Assembly: GCA_946885915.1 (NCBI GenBank)
Contig: CAMPHF010000001.1
Location: forward strand, 310,001 to 374,000
Direction of reading: 5' to 3'
Source: an uncultured Idiomarina sp.
Lineage (GTDB): Bacteria; Pseudomonadota; Gammaproteobacteria; Enterobacterales; Alteromonadaceae
Length of the DNA: 64,000 nucleotides
Part shown: piece after piece, positions 8,458-18,444 of the stretch
Position numbering within the stretch: the stretch's first letter is position 1
How the letters are laid out: every line of letters starts with the position of its first letter
Notes under the pieces: model-generated
Database searches by the model: none
What the model saw: the letters and a program-made list of their open reading frames with translations, nothing else
What the model was told of the DNA's origin: nothing
Program-made: the position numbers and the translations under genes

Positions 8458-11400
8458 GTGGATGCGCAGGCAGTGGCTATCGCTCGAGCTCAACAACAAT
8501 TCCATTTAAATTACCCGTCTGAGTTACCTGTTGTCGCTGCCCGTGACGACATATTAGCGGCGCTTGGCAATCATCAAGTGGTGGTGATCGCAGGCGAAAC
8601 TGGTTCGGGTAAAACCACCCAATTACCCAAGTTGCTGTTGGAACTCGGCTATGGTCGGCGGGGCATGATTGGACACACCCAACCGCGCCGTCTGGCAGCT
8701 CGCAGTGTGGCGGAGCGTATTGCCAGTGAAATGCAAGTTGAGTTGGGAACCCAGGTGGGTTTCAAGGTTCGCTTTACTGATCAGACCGACCCATTAACCG
8801 CGTTAAAAGTAATGACAGATGGCATGCTGTTGGCCGAATTACAGCAAGACCGGCTATTAAAAGCTTATGACGCCATTATTATTGATGAAGCCCACGAACG
8901 CAGCCTCAACATTGATTTTTTGCTTGGGGTTATTAAACAGTTATTGCCACGCCGTCCTGATTTGAAGGTCGTGATCACGTCCGCCACCATTGAGACTGAA
9001 AAGTTTTCCAAGCATTTCAATGATGCACCCGTATTGACCGTAAACGGGCGAACCTACCCGGTAGACGTTCGTTATCGACCATTGTTGGTCGAGCAACCAG
9101 AGGCCAAGCCGCAGGAACGCGATCCATTACAAGCGGTAGTGGATGCGGTAGCGGAGCTGCAACAAGCGGGGCCGGGCGATATTTTGATTTTTGCAAGTGG
9201 TGAGCGGGAAATTAAAGACTACGCAGAAGCTTTACAAGATGCGATGAACGCCGGTCAGATCCAAGCGTATGAACTACTACCATTGTTCGCGCGTTTGTCT
9301 GCAGCAGAGCAAAACCGAGTCTTTCAACCGCATCAACAAGGGCGGGTGGTGATTGCCACCAACGTTGCGGAAACCTCGCTCACGGTGCCTGGCATTCGTT
9401 ACGTGATTGACCCAGGAACCGCGCGAATTAGCCGCTACAGCTATCGAACTAAAGTGCAACGCTTACCTATAGAGGCAGTCTCCCAGGCCAGTGCAAATCA
9501 ACGTAAAGGACGTTGTGGTCGGGTCGCGCCGGGAATATGTATTCGCCTGTATAGCGAGGATGATTTTAACCAACGCCCTGAATTTACCGATCCAGAAATC
9601 TTGCGTACCAATTTAGCTGCCGTCATTTTGCAAATGACGGCGCTGCGGTTGGGTGACATTCGGCAGTTCCCTTTTATCCAAAAGCCGGATGAAAGGTTTG
9701 TGAACGATGGTTTGAATCTACTGCGTGAATTACAAGCAATCCAGCCGGCACGACGGCGTGGACAAGGGTTGCGATTGACTGAAGCAGGGCGCCAGTTAGC
9801 TCGGCTGCCACTCGACCCGCGGTTGGGGCGAATGGTGCTAGCAGCCGCAAGCCATGGTTGTGTACAGGAAGTTGCTGTGATCACTGCCGCATTAAGCATT
9901 CAAGACCCGCGCGAGCGACCGCGAGAAGCGCAGGCTCAGGCGGATGAATTTCATCGTCAGTTTGCCAGCAAAGAGTCGGACTTTGAGAGTTATTTACTAC
10001 TTTGGCAACATTTGCGCGAGCAGCAGCAGGCATTGTCTAAGTCGGCATTCCGGAAATACTGTAAACAGCATTTCATTCATTTTTTGCGGGTTCGCGAGTG
10101 GCAGGATATTTATACTCAGATCCGTCAAGCGGCGAGAGAAATTGGGCTACGCTTAAACGCCGAAGCGGCTACCTACGAACAAGTTCATCGTGCGCTGTTA
10201 ACCGGCTTGTTGGCGCAATTAGGCCAAAAGGATGAAGACGGCAGTTATGTTGGTGCTCGGCAAAGTCGTTTTTATTTATTCCCGGGTTCAGGCTTGGCGA
10301 AACGCAAACCTAAATGGGTGATGAGTGCTGAACTGGTTGAAACCTCTCGGCTATTTGCCCGAGTTAACGCTAGTTTAGATCCGACTTGGGTTGAGCAAGC
10401 CGCGGCGCATTTAGTGAAGCGCAGTTACTTAGAACCGCGGTTTGAAAAGCGCCAGGGAAGCGTGGTTGCGGATGAGCAAGTGAGCTTGTTTGGCTTAATT
10501 GTGGTGCCGCGACGTAAAGTGCAATACGGGCCTATTGATCCTGTGGTTGCGCGTGAATTATTTATCCGCGAAGCGCTAGTGAATGGCCAGTTACGTCAGC
10601 CGCCTAAGTTTGTCGCGCATAATTTAGCGCTGATAGAAGCAGTACAGGCGCTGGAAGACAAAGCGCGCCGGCGTGATATTTTGATTGATGAACAGGCTTT
10701 GTTCGATGCTTATGATGAACAGATCCCTGCTGGCATCTATAACGAGCAGCTATTAATCGGGTGGTATCGTCGGGCACAGCGCAGCGAGCCTGAGTTATTA
10801 TGCTTTACCCGTGAGCAGTTGATGGCTCAGGATGCGAGCCATGTTACCGCGACGGCTTATCCCGAGGTGTGGCGGCAAGGTAATTTGCGGCTACCGTTAA
10901 GCTATAAGTTTGAGCCGCAAGCCAAAGACGATGGTGTGACCCTAGAAATTCCACTAGCGCTACTGAATCAGGTAGAGCCGCTCGGTTTTGATTGGCTGAT
11001 CCCTGCCTTACATGAAGAACTTATCATTGCCCACATTAAAGGTTTACCGAAAAACTTACGGCGTAATTTTGTGCCTGCGCCTAACTATGCACAAGCGGTA
11101 TTAGCCGCACTGTATGAACGTGATGCCATCGGTGAGGGCACATTAGTTGCTGCTTTAACGCATGAGTTACGGCGTATGAGCGGTGTGACGGTGCCAGACT
11201 CAGCATGGGAAGCGCTTGAATTGCCCGCTCACTTAAAGATGAATTTTCGCGTGTTAGGTGAACCCGAGAGTAAGCGTAAGAATAGCGCCGAAGTGTTAGC
11301 TGAAGGGCGTGATTTAGCGCAACTAAAAGCCAGTCTTAAACACCAAGTAAGCGCAACTATTGCGGCGCAAACCGATGATGAATGGCAACGCTCTGCGCTA

Positions 11401-12234
11401 ACGGCTTGGTCGTTGCCGGCGTTACCTAACGAAGTAACCCAGCAGCAAGGACAGTTTGCCTTAAAAGCTTTTCCAGCACTGGTTGCGCGCGCAGAGCACG
11501 TTGACTTGCAATTATTTGATGCGCCTGAAGCGGCAGCGCAAGCCCATCGAGACGGCGTTCGAAAACTACTGATGTTGCAAATTCCTTCACCGATTAAATA
11601 TTTGCAGCAGAAGCTTTCCAATAAAGCCAAGTTGGCGCTGTACTTTAATCCGTGGGGCAAAGTTGAGGCGTTGATTGAAGATTGTGTAGCAGCGGCGATA
11701 GATAATTTAGTCGATACAACGGTTATCCGTTCGGCGGAGGCTTTTGCTGATGCGCTCACACGAGTTAGGGCGGAACTTCATGATGAGGTTGAACGTGTCG
11801 CGCTAGCCGTTGAACAAATTCTCACCACCCATCATGGGTTACAAAAACGCTTAAAAGGAAAAATCCCCCTTGATCAAGTGCAGGCTCATGGTGATATCAA
11901 AGATCAGTTAGCTAAATTAGTTTACCCAGGCTTTGTGCAACAAACTGGCGTTGTAAGGTTAGCTGATGTGAAACGCTACTTAGATGCGGTTGCTCGCCGG
12001 CTTGACAAACTGCCAGCAGATCCGCAGCGGGATAGGGTACAAATGCTCACGCTGACGAGTTTAGAGGAAGCTTATCAGCAAGCTTGTGCGAAAACGAAGG
12101 GGCAGATGACGCCACAGTTAGCAGAGGTTCGCTGGATGCTCGAGGAGCTGCGCGTGAGCTTTTTCGCGCAGCAACTCGGAACCAAGTATCCAGTTTCAGA
12201 AAAGCGAATACGGCAAGCGTTACAAGCTGATTAA
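8458..12234 (+). CDS. hrpA: ATP-dependent RNA helicase HrpA
   Basis: This is a large DEAH-box RNA helicase; in E. coli it rescues stalled ribosomes and processes mRNA. The Walker A motif GETGSGKT is at residues 46-53, DEAH at 143-146, then SATIET and the motif VI region RKGRCGRVAPG. The HA2 and OB-fold domains follow, and a long C-terminal extension completes a protein of 1,258 residues (E. coli HrpA is 1,300). The start is GTG, with AAGGAG at 8443-8448, nine bases upstream. The stop codon overlaps the convergent grxA stop inside a shared TTAA. Confidence 0.95.
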   Translation: MDAQAVAIARAQQQFHLNYPSELPVVAARDDILAALGNHQVVVIAGETGSGKTTQLPKLLLELGYGRRGMIGHTQPRRLAARSVAERIASEMQVELGTQVGFKVRFTDQTDPLTALKVMTDGMLLAELQQDRLLKAYDAIIIDEAHERSLNIDFLLGVIKQLLPRRPDLKVVITSATIETEKFSKHFNDAPVLTVNGRTYPVDVRYRPLLVEQPEAKPQERDPLQAVVDAVAELQQAGPGDILIFASGEREIKDYAEALQDAMNAGQIQAYELLPLFARLSAAEQNRVFQPHQQGRVVIATNVAETSLTVPGIRYVIDPGTARISRYSYRTKVQRLPIEAVSQASANQRKGRCGRVAPGICIRLYSEDDFNQRPEFTDPEILRTNLAAVILQMTALRLGDIRQFPFIQKPDERFVNDGLNLLRELQAIQPARRRGQGLRLTEAGRQLARLPLDPRLGRMVLAAASHGCVQEVAVITAALSIQDPRERPREAQAQADEFHRQFASKESDFESYLLLWQHLREQQQALSKSAFRKYCKQHFIHFLRVREWQDIYTQIRQAAREIGLRLNAEAATYEQVHRALLTGLLAQLGQKDEDGSYVGARQSRFYLFPGSGLAKRKPKWVMSAELVETSRLFARVNASLDPTWVEQAAAHLVKRSYLEPRFEKRQGSVVADEQVSLFGLIVVPRRKVQYGPIDPVVARELFIREALVNGQLRQPPKFVAHNLALIEAVQALEDKARRRDILIDEQALFDAYDEQIPAGIYNEQLLIGWYRRAQRSEPELLCFTREQLMAQDASHVTATAYPEVWRQGNLRLPLSYKFEPQAKDDGVTLEIPLALLNQVEPLGFDWLIPALHEELIIAHIKGLPKNLRRNFVPAPNYAQAVLAALYERDAIGEGTLVAALTHELRRMSGVTVPDSAWEALELPAHLKMNFRVLGEPESKRKNSAEVLAEGRDLAQLKASLKHQVSATIAAQTDDEWQRSALTAWSLPALPNEVTQQQGQFALKAFPALVARAEHVDLQLFDAPEAAAQAHRDGVRKLLMLQIPSPIKYLQQKLSNKAKLALYFNPWGKVEALIEDCVAAAIDNLVDTTVIRSAEAFADALTRVRAELHDEVERVALAVEQILTTHHGLQKRLKGKIPLDQVQAHGDIKDQLAKLVYPGFVQQTGVVRLADVKRYLDAVARRLDKLPADPQRDRVQMLTLTSLEEAYQQACAKTKGQMTPQLAEVRWMLEELRVSFFAQQLGTKYPVSEKRIRQALQAD

Positions 12235-12494
12235 GCGTACAAGCCTAAGTTTTCGCGGGCGTAGGCTTCAAATTCAGTACAACCGCCAACGTGCTGCTCG
12301 TCAACAAAGATCTGTGGCACGGTATTGACGGGCTTACCGACAGTTTTTTCTAAATCAGCTTTGGTGATACCAGCTTCATGAATGTCGACATAACGATAAT
12401 CAAAATCATCGCGTTCTGCTTTCAATTTGTCTGCGATGTCCTTCGCACGAACACAATATGGACAAGCAGGACGGCCGAAAATAACAACGTACAT
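12231..12494 (-). CDS. grxA: Glutaredoxin 1
   Basis: This 87-residue thiol oxidoreductase has the active site CPYC at about residues 11-14 and the glutathione-binding TVPQIFVD followed by HVGG. It matches E. coli GrxA almost along its whole length, including RDDFxYxYVDI. GrxA uses glutathione to reduce ribonucleotide reductase, and here it lies just downstream of nrdA-nrdB-yfaE on the same strand. A gap of 133 bases and its own strong site GAGGAG before the ATG allow separate expression. Confidence 0.95.
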   Translation of the reverse strand: MYVVIFGRPACPYCVRAKDIADKLKAERDDFDYRYVDIHEAGITKADLEKTVGKPVNTVPQIFVDEQHVGGCTEFEAYARENLGLYA

Positions 12495-12627
12495 AAATCA
12501 CTCCTCGTTGTAAGTTAATGCGGTATTGTCGCGCAAAATAGTCGGAAAGGACAATCCGTAGTTTCGATTTAGCCGATAGATTTAATCGCTTACAGTTTGG
12601 TTGTTTTGCTGCGGCTTGATGGTGCGG

Positions 12628-12903
12628 CTAATGTTCTATGTCAAGATCAGAGGCTGGAATACAGCAGCAGGGTAGAATATCGCCGGGACGTACAAAGGCA
12701 AGTGGCTCGTTGATATAGGTGACTTCGCCGCTAAGTAACTTGGTGCGGCAGGCGCCGCAAAATCCATTGCGACAATGATAACTAACCTCAACTTGATGTT
12801 GCTCGAGTGCATCAAGTAAGGTGGTCGTCGTGCCGTTGTCAGAGCAAGTAGAAACGGTCAGCTCAAGCTGACCGTTTACTTTTACTTTGAAGGTATCACT
12901 CAT
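12628..12903 (-). CDS. yfaE: YfaE, 2Fe-2S ferredoxin for NrdB cofactor maintenance
   Basis: This is a 91-residue plant-type ferredoxin. The cluster ligands are in CRNGFCGACRTKLLSG, with the fourth Cys in the late LPCCC segment. In E. coli YfaE donates electrons that restore the diferric-tyrosyl radical of NrdB, and it lies directly after nrdB there too. Here it starts 32 bases after the nrdB stop, so it belongs to the nrd operon. Confidence 0.93.
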   Translation of the reverse strand: MSDTFKVKVNGQLELTVSTCSDNGTTTTLLDALEQHQVEVSYHCRNGFCGACRTKLLSGEVTYINEPLAFVRPGDILPCCCIPASDLDIEH

Positions 12904-12935
12904 GACATACCAGTGAGCGTCGCGTGGTCGGCATG

Positions 12936-14066
12936 TTAGAGCTCAAAATCTCCCAAGTCTGCCGCGCTTACTTCACTATCAATTTGGCCGACTAAGTAGG
13001 AGCTAATTTCAGCTTCTTGTGGCGCTACTTGAACGTTATCTGACACCAAGTACTTGTTCATCCAAGGTAGTGGATTGCTACGCTGCTTGAATGGTGCATC
13101 AAAGCCAATCGCTTCCATACGCAAGTTGGCAATGTACTCAACATACTGGCACAGCATATCTTCGTTCAGACCAATCATAGAGCCATCTTTAAATAAGTAA
13201 TGGGCCCATTGCTTTTCTTGTTCAACTGCCTTCATGAAAATCTGCAGTGCTTCTTCGCGCAGTTCTTCGGCAATTTCTTTCATTTCTGGATCGTCTTCAC
13301 CGTACTGCCACAGATTTAAAATATGCTGAGTAGAGGTGAGGTGAAGGTTCTCATCACGCGCAATCAACCGAATGATTTTTGAGTTACCTTCCATCATTTC
13401 ACGCTCAGCAAAGGCGAATGTACAGGCGAAACTGACGTAAAAGCGAATGGCTTCTAGGGCATTGACTGAATTAATGCACAGGAACAGTTTCTTTTTTAAC
13501 TCTCGCATGGTGATGGTGTAGGTTTTGCCATCGACAGTGACATCGCCCTCGCCATGGGTTTGCCATAACTGAGTATGAAAAATCAAATCGTCATAATACT
13601 GAGAAATATCAATAGCACGCTGCTGAATTTCACGATTAATCACGATATCGTCAAATACTTCGCTAGGGTCCGAGAACAAGTTACGCAAAATGTGCGTGTA
13701 CGAGCGCGAGTGAATAGTTTCAAAAAACGACCAAGTCTCAATCCAAGTTTCAAGCTCTGGAATCGATACGATAGGTAGTAACGCAATATTAGGGCTACGA
13801 CCTTGCACCGAATCAAGCAGGGTTTGATACTTCAAATTTGAAATGAAAATATGCTTTTCACTAACGGTCATGGCATTGAAGTCGACCCGATCGCGACTCA
13901 CGTCAACTTCTTCTGGGCGCCAGAAAAAGCTAATTTGTTTCTCGATTAACTTTTCGAAAATGCTATGTTTTTGCTGATCATACCGAGCCACATTCACCGA
14001 GTTACCAAAAAACATTGGCTCCTTGAGTGGGTCAGTATGATTCTGATTAAAGGTTGAGTAAGACAT
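12936..14066 (-). CDS. nrdB: Class Ia ribonucleotide reductase, beta subunit
   Basis: The radical-generating small subunit has 376 residues, the same length as E. coli NrdB. The radical tyrosine is Tyr123 in HSRSYTHIL, and the iron ligands Asp85, Glu116 and His119 are visible, with the second set in the helix ending [13 protein letters not shown]. The C-terminal tail that docks on NrdA is intact and ends in DLGDFEL. It lies 14 bases after nrdA, with AAGGTGAAG as ribosome binding site. Confidence 0.97.
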   Translation of the reverse strand: MSYSTFNQNHTDPLKEPMFFGNSVNVARYDQQKHSIFEKLIEKQISFFWRPEEVDVSRDRVDFNAMTVSEKHIFISNLKYQTLLDSVQGRSPNIALLPIVSIPELETWIETWSFFETIHSRSYTHILRNLFSDPSEVFDDIVINREIQQRAIDISQYYDDLIFHTQLWQTHGEGDVTVDGKTYTITMRELKKKLFLCINSVNALEAIRFYVSFACTFAFAEREMMEGNSKIIRLIARDENLHLTSTQHILNLWQYGEDDPEMKEIAEELREEALQIFMKAVEQEKQWAHYLFKDGSMIGLNEDMLCQYVEYIANLRMEAIGFDAPFKQRSNPLPWMNKYLVSDNVQVAPQEAEISSYLVGQIDSEVSAADLGDFEL

Positions 14067-14080
14067 AACGACACTTCACC

Positions 14081-16408
14081 TTATATTTTGCACGCGCCGC
14101 CAGCACAATCATCATCTTCTTCAATGACAGCTACTGTGGCTTGTTCAGTTTTGGGTTGTTGTGCTTTTGCACGTAAGTCAGCTTGGTTGTCTGCTGCACC
14201 GTCGCGGGTGTTGTGGTAATACATGGTTTTCACACCCAGTTTGTAGGCATACAACAAATCTTGCAGCAATTGCTTCATCGGTACTTTGCCGCCTTCAAAC
14301 TTGCCTGGATCGTAATTAGTGTTAGCTGAAATCGTTTGGTCAACGAACTTTTGCATAATGCCGACCAACTCTAAGTAGCCCTTGTTGTTCGGAATAGTCC
14401 ACAACAATTCGTACTGATCTTTTAAGCGCTCGTATTCTGGCACCACTTGGCGGGTCACCCCATCTTTGGATGCTTTCACACTGATATGACCGCGTGGCGG
14501 CTCAATACCATTGGTTGCGTTCGAAATTTGCGACGAGGTTTCCGATGGCATCAGTGCGCTTAAGGTTGAGTTGCGCATACCGTACTGTTTAATGTCAGCG
14601 CGTAATTGGTCCCAATCTAATCGCAATGGCTCTTGGCATACGGCATCAAGGTCTTTCTTGTAAGAATCAATTGGCATGATGTTTTGTGAATAAGTGGTCT
14701 CGTTGAACTTCGGACAAGCACCATATTCTTTGGCAAGGCCTACTGACGCCTTCATCAGATAATATTGAATCGCTTCAAAAGTGCGATGCACTAAACCGTT
14801 GGCTGAACCATCTGAGTACTTCACCCCATTTTTGGCAAGATAATAGGCAAAGTTGATCACACCAATACCTAAGGTGCGGCGAGACATGGTCGCATTGCGT
14901 GCAGCCGGTACTGGATACTCTTGATAGTCTAGCAAGCTATCTAGCGCTCGCACGGCAAGCTCCGCTAACTCTTCTAAGTCATCAAGGCTTTCAATAGCAC
15001 CAAGGTTAAAGGCCGACAAGGTACACAGGGCAATTTCACCGTTCTCATCGTTCACGTGCTCAAGTGGTTTAGTTGGCAACGCGATTTCTAAGCACAGGTT
15101 GCTTTGGCGTACTGGGGCAACTTTAGGATCGAACGGACTATGGGTGTTGCAATGGTCAACGTTTTGCAAATAGATACGTCCAGTGCTTGCACGCTCTTGC
15201 ATGAATAAACTAAATAACTCAATCGCTTTAATGCGCTTCTTCCGAATACTTTCGTCTTGCTCGTACTGCACATATAAACGCTCGAACTCATTTTGATCGG
15301 CGAAGAATGAATCGTATAAGCCAGGTACATCGGATGGACTAAATAAGGTGATGTAATCATCTTTCACTAAGCGCTGATACATCAAGCGGTTGAACTGCAC
15401 ACCATAGTCTAAATGGCGTACACGGTTCTCTTCGATACCGCGGTTGTTCTTTAATACTAATAAGTTTTCAACTTCCAAGTGCCACAGTGGGTAGAACAAG
15501 GTGGCCGCGCCGCCTCGAACACCACCTTGAGAACAGCTTTTCACTGCGGTTTGGAAATACTTATAAAATGGAATACAACCAGTATGGAAAGCTTCGCCAT
15601 TACGGATCGGGCTGCCTAACGCGCGAATTCTACCAGCGTTAATACCAATTCCTGCGCGTTGTGAGACATATTTCACAATCGCAGATGCGGTGGCGTTGAT
15701 AGAATCGAGGCTGTCACCAGCTTCAATCAGCACACAGGAGCTAAACTGACGGGTAGGGGTCCGCACGCCCGACATAATCGGGGTAGGTAACGAAATTTTG
15801 AAGCTTGAGGTGGCATCGTAAAAGCGGCGTACGTAATCCATCCGCGTGGCTTTTGGATAATTAGCAAATAAACATGCCGCAACTAATACATACAAGAACT
15901 GGGCACTCTCGAAAATCTCGCCCGTGACACGGTTCTGAACTAAGTATTTGCCTTCAAGTTGCTTCACTGCCGCATACGAGAAGTTAAGGTCGCGACTGTG
16001 CTCGATGAAGGCATTCATTTCATTGAACTCAGCCTCGGTATAATCGGTTAGCAAGTGTTTATCATAGCGACCATCCGCCACCATGCGTTGCACGTGGCTG
16101 TATAGATGTGGGGGCTCGAACTCGCCATAAGCTAGCTTGCGCAAGTGGAAGATAGCAAGGCGTGCGGCCATATATTGATAATCAGGCGCTTCTTCCGAAA
16201 TGAGATCGGCGGCTGCCTTAATGATCGTTTCGTGAATGTCTTCGGTCTTAATGCCATCGTAGAACTGGATATGCGATTTAATTTCAACCTGAGAAGCCGA
16301 GACGTTATTTAAACCTTCGGCCGCCCACGTGATCACTCGATGGATTTTGTCGAGGTCGAGAGGTTCGCGTTCTCCACTCCGTTTAGTGACATATAGCTGT
16401 TGGTTCAT
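14081..16408 (-). CDS. nrdA: Class Ia ribonucleotide reductase, alpha subunit
   Basis: The catalytic subunit converts ribonucleoside diphosphates to deoxyribonucleoside diphosphates. From the ATG at 16408 it has 775 residues (E. coli 761). An N-terminal ATP-cone (VTKRSGEREPLDLDKI onward) provides dATP inhibition. Active-site features include FSSCVL, SQGGVRGGAATLFYP and SNLCLEI. The C-terminal redox pair CAGGAC, just before the final KI, is what glutaredoxin or thioredoxin reduces. A longer reading to 16444 adds 12 residues without family support. Two NrdR-like boxes lie 80-140 bases upstream. Confidence 0.97.
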   Translation of the reverse strand: MNQQLYVTKRSGEREPLDLDKIHRVITWAAEGLNNVSASQVEIKSHIQFYDGIKTEDIHETIIKAAADLISEEAPDYQYMAARLAIFHLRKLAYGEFEPPHLYSHVQRMVADGRYDKHLLTDYTEAEFNEMNAFIEHSRDLNFSYAAVKQLEGKYLVQNRVTGEIFESAQFLYVLVAACLFANYPKATRMDYVRRFYDATSSFKISLPTPIMSGVRTPTRQFSSCVLIEAGDSLDSINATASAIVKYVSQRAGIGINAGRIRALGSPIRNGEAFHTGCIPFYKYFQTAVKSCSQGGVRGGAATLFYPLWHLEVENLLVLKNNRGIEENRVRHLDYGVQFNRLMYQRLVKDDYITLFSPSDVPGLYDSFFADQNEFERLYVQYEQDESIRKKRIKAIELFSLFMQERASTGRIYLQNVDHCNTHSPFDPKVAPVRQSNLCLEIALPTKPLEHVNDENGEIALCTLSAFNLGAIESLDDLEELAELAVRALDSLLDYQEYPVPAARNATMSRRTLGIGVINFAYYLAKNGVKYSDGSANGLVHRTFEAIQYYLMKASVGLAKEYGACPKFNETTYSQNIMPIDSYKKDLDAVCQEPLRLDWDQLRADIKQYGMRNSTLSALMPSETSSQISNATNGIEPPRGHISVKASKDGVTRQVVPEYERLKDQYELLWTIPNNKGYLELVGIMQKFVDQTISANTNYDPGKFEGGKVPMKQLLQDLLYAYKLGVKTMYYHNTRDGAADNQADLRAKAQQPKTEQATVAVIEEDDDCAGGACKI

Positions 16409-16488
16409 AAAGTAAGATCCAGTTCCGTTGTGGCCGTATCGCACGGCAAGTTAGCGCAAAATAAGTATAGTTATGATGTTTTTGTAAA

Positions 16489-16504
16489 CCACAAGATATA
16501 GTGT
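16489..16504. promoter_or_regulatory. NrdR box 1
   Basis: CCACAAGATATAGTGT matches the NrdR-box consensus acaCwAtATaTwGtgt at 14 of 16 positions. NrdR is the ATP/dATP-sensing repressor of ribonucleotide reductase genes. The box lies about 80 bases upstream of the nrdA ATG, in the expected promoter region. Confidence 0.75.
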
Positions 16505-16529
16505 CTATTTATGATATTGGTTGAATTGT

Positions 16530-16545
16530 GCACAATATATTGGGT
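16530..16545. promoter_or_regulatory. NrdR box 2
   Basis: GCACAATATATTGGGT also matches the consensus at 14 of 16 positions. Its centre is 41 bases from that of box 1, close to four helical turns, so two NrdR units could bind on the same DNA face. Paired, phased boxes are the usual NrdR arrangement. Confidence 0.75.
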
Positions 16546-16885
16546 TGTTGCTGATAGAGGATGTTAGTCGCTATGGCGGGCTTGATCAAGCCAGAAATGT
16601 GCGAGAAAAATGAATTTAATTTACCGAAAACCCTTGACGATTTCAGCAAGCCCATGACACATACGGCTTTGCCAAATAGCCATCGAAAAATTACTTTTTT
16701 TAATAATTTTTTTACTTTTAAATTGGCTTAGTAAGATCGACAAAGTCTAAGCCAATGGTGACGCGGGTTTCACCACATCTGGTGGCTAACGAATAAAAAT
16801 TACCCACATATTGTGGTAAGAAGCTTGCTTGTGATTGTAGGACAACCGTTCCAGCGGGCACCCACGACAAGCGTTGTGCTTGGGG
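16546..16885. other. Gene-free stretch between nrdA and the MupP-like gene
   Basis: This stretch holds no supported gene. It contains a perfect 14-bp palindrome, GGCTTGATCAAGCC, at 16579-16592; an A/T-rich tract at 16690-16722; an inverted repeat at 16723-16755; and a small CCACA-TAT-TGTGG dyad at about 16803-16815. All could serve termination of the leftward ubiG operon or control of nrdA. No RNA gene is recognisable. Confidence 0.5.
16723..16755 (-). terminator. Possible terminator of the ubiG-mupP operon
   Basis: TTGGCTTAG pairs perfectly with CTAAGCCAA across a 15-base loop, about 130 bases after the mupP stop. On the minus strand it is followed only by a short TTT in an A/T-rich tract, so it is a weak terminator at best. 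Confidence 0.3.
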
Positions 16886-17551
16886 TTACTCAGCAACTTG
16901 CGCCAGCAAACCCAGCAATGCCAACGGCGTAGCAATGCGCGCATGAGCGCGCCAACTATCGGGACGGTCGTCAGCGTGAATATAACCATACTCGGCAAGC
17001 ACCGTGTACATACCAGCATTATGACCGGCGCGAATGTCACGCTCTGCATCCCCCACGTACCAGCATCCTTGCGGCGCAACTTGCAGTTGCTGCGCAGCCA
17101 ATAACAGCGGCTCCGGATGCGGCTTAGCAACCCTCAAGGTATCGCCACACACCACAACTTCAATAGCGCTAAATTCTGGATAATACGGCAATAATTGCTC
17201 GGTCAGATGGGCGGGTTTATTAGTCACAATAGCAAGCTTTACCCCTTGTTGCTGGAGTGCGTCGAATAATTCACCAACCCCTTCATAAGGTTTAGTGTAG
17301 CGCGCAATATCGGCCTGATAATGGGCTAAAAAGTCGGCTCGTAACTGAGGGGCATCGCGCACATCGCGACCAAACCCGAGTTGCAGCAGACCGTTGGCGC
17401 CATGGGATGCTAATGGCCGGTAAGCGGCGGCCGGTTGCAACGGCAATTGCTGAGCCGCAAGCACCGCGTTTAGCGCAGCGCCTAGATCATCGGCGGTATC
17501 TAATAAGGTACCGTCTAAATCAAATAACACCGCGGCGGGTTTAACTGGCAT
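16886..17551 (-). CDS. mupP: HAD phosphatase, probably N-acetylmuramate 6-phosphate phosphatase MupP
   Basis: The 221-residue protein is a haloacid dehalogenase phosphatase with [15 protein letters not shown] (nucleophile and acid/base Asp), VTNKP and VGDAERDI. It would be labelled phosphoglycolate phosphatase by default. Two things point to MupP instead: it sits beside ubiG and gyrA, as mupP does in Pseudomonas, and its late motif [13 protein letters not shown] closely follows the Pseudomonas MupP motif and differs from E. coli Gph. MupP dephosphorylates MurNAc-6-phosphate in peptidoglycan recycling, feeding AmgK and MurU. It overlaps ubiG by 11 bases, so the two are co-translated. Family membership is certain; the substrate is inferred. 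Confidence 0.75.
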   Translation of the reverse strand: MPVKPAAVLFDLDGTLLDTADDLGAALNAVLAAQQLPLQPAAAYRPLASHGANGLLQLGFGRDVRDAPQLRADFLAHYQADIARYTKPYEGVGELFDALQQQGVKLAIVTNKPAHLTEQLLPYYPEFSAIEVVVCGDTLRVAKPHPEPLLLAAQQLQVAPQGCWYVGDAERDIRAGHNAGMYTVLAEYGYIHADDRPDSWRAHARIATPLALLGLLAQVAE

Positions 17552-18290
17552 GGGGGCGCTCCAAACAAAGCATATAATTCACATCTAGATTGCGTTCGGA
17601 TAAGAAAAAACCGCGCCACGGCAAATAATGAATACCGGTGGCATGGCAGGGCAGCAGTCCAGCGTTATCGGTGCAGCGGAGCAGCTCTGCTGGTTGGATA
17701 AATTTGCCATGCTCATGGGTGCCACGCGGTACCCAACGGAGCACATATTCAGCGGCGACAATGCCTAGTAAATATGATTTCAGATTACGGTTTAAGGTGG
17801 AAAAAAAGACCTTGCCGCCGGGTTTCACCGCGCGAGCGGCCGCTGTTACTATTGCTTGCGGATCGGGTACATGCTCTAACATTTCCAAACAGGTAACCAC
17901 ATCAAATTGACCGGCATGATCTGCCGCAAAAGACTCCGCCGCAATGCAGTGATAGTCGATTTGTAACTGACTTTCGAGCGCATGCAAACGGGCCACTTTT
18001 AGCGAGGCCTCGGCTAAATCAATCCCGGTGACCGTTCCACCTTGTTTGGCAAGTCCCTCGCAAACTAAGCCACCACCGCAACCGATATCGAGTATACGTT
18101 TACCAAAAACACCATCACTATGGGCCTGAATATAGTCGAGGCGCAGCGGATTAATCTGGTGTAATGGTTTAAATTCTCCCTCTGGGTCCCACCAGCGCGA
18201 GGCAAGCGCCGAAAATTTATCAATTTCATTGGGATCAACGTTGTTGGCGCTAGCGCCTCGAGCTATTTGTTCTGGTTGTTTTGATGGCAT
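17541..18290 (-). CDS. ubiG: Ubiquinone biosynthesis O-methyltransferase
   Basis: This S-adenosylmethionine-dependent enzyme performs both O-methylations in ubiquinone synthesis. The 249-residue protein has the UbiG opening [19 protein letters not shown], the cofactor motif [18 protein letters not shown], then ITCLEM-like [14 protein letters not shown] and [13 protein letters not shown] lies nine bases before the ATG. It is divergent from gyrA with 154 bases between them. Confidence 0.95.
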   Translation of the reverse strand: MPSKQPEQIARGASANNVDPNEIDKFSALASRWWDPEGEFKPLHQINPLRLDYIQAHSDGVFGKRILDIGCGGGLVCEGLAKQGGTVTGIDLAEASLKVARLHALESQLQIDYHCIAAESFAADHAGQFDVVTCLEMLEHVPDPQAIVTAAARAVKPGGKVFFSTLNRNLKSYLLGIVAAEYVLRWVPRGTHEHGKFIQPAELLRCTDNAGLLPCHATGIHYLPWRGFFLSERNLDVNYMLCLERPHAS

Positions 18291-18444
18291 TACGGCATTA
18301 CCTCATTCACAGCGCTCGCGCTTTTTCGCGGGTGCCCAGTGTACTTACTTTTTAACATTGAAAAAAGGGTGCGATCGCGGTGCGGTATGGGTACAATGCT
18401 AGCCATTATAACAACACACTGACAGATCTTTAGGGACAGGTTTT

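Noticed and set aside
11229..11759. 176-codon open frame on the minus strand inside hrpA
   Set aside because: It lies fully antisense to well-conserved HrpA coding sequence, has no ribosome binding site and its translation is Ser/Ala/Arg-rich, as expected of a shadow frame.
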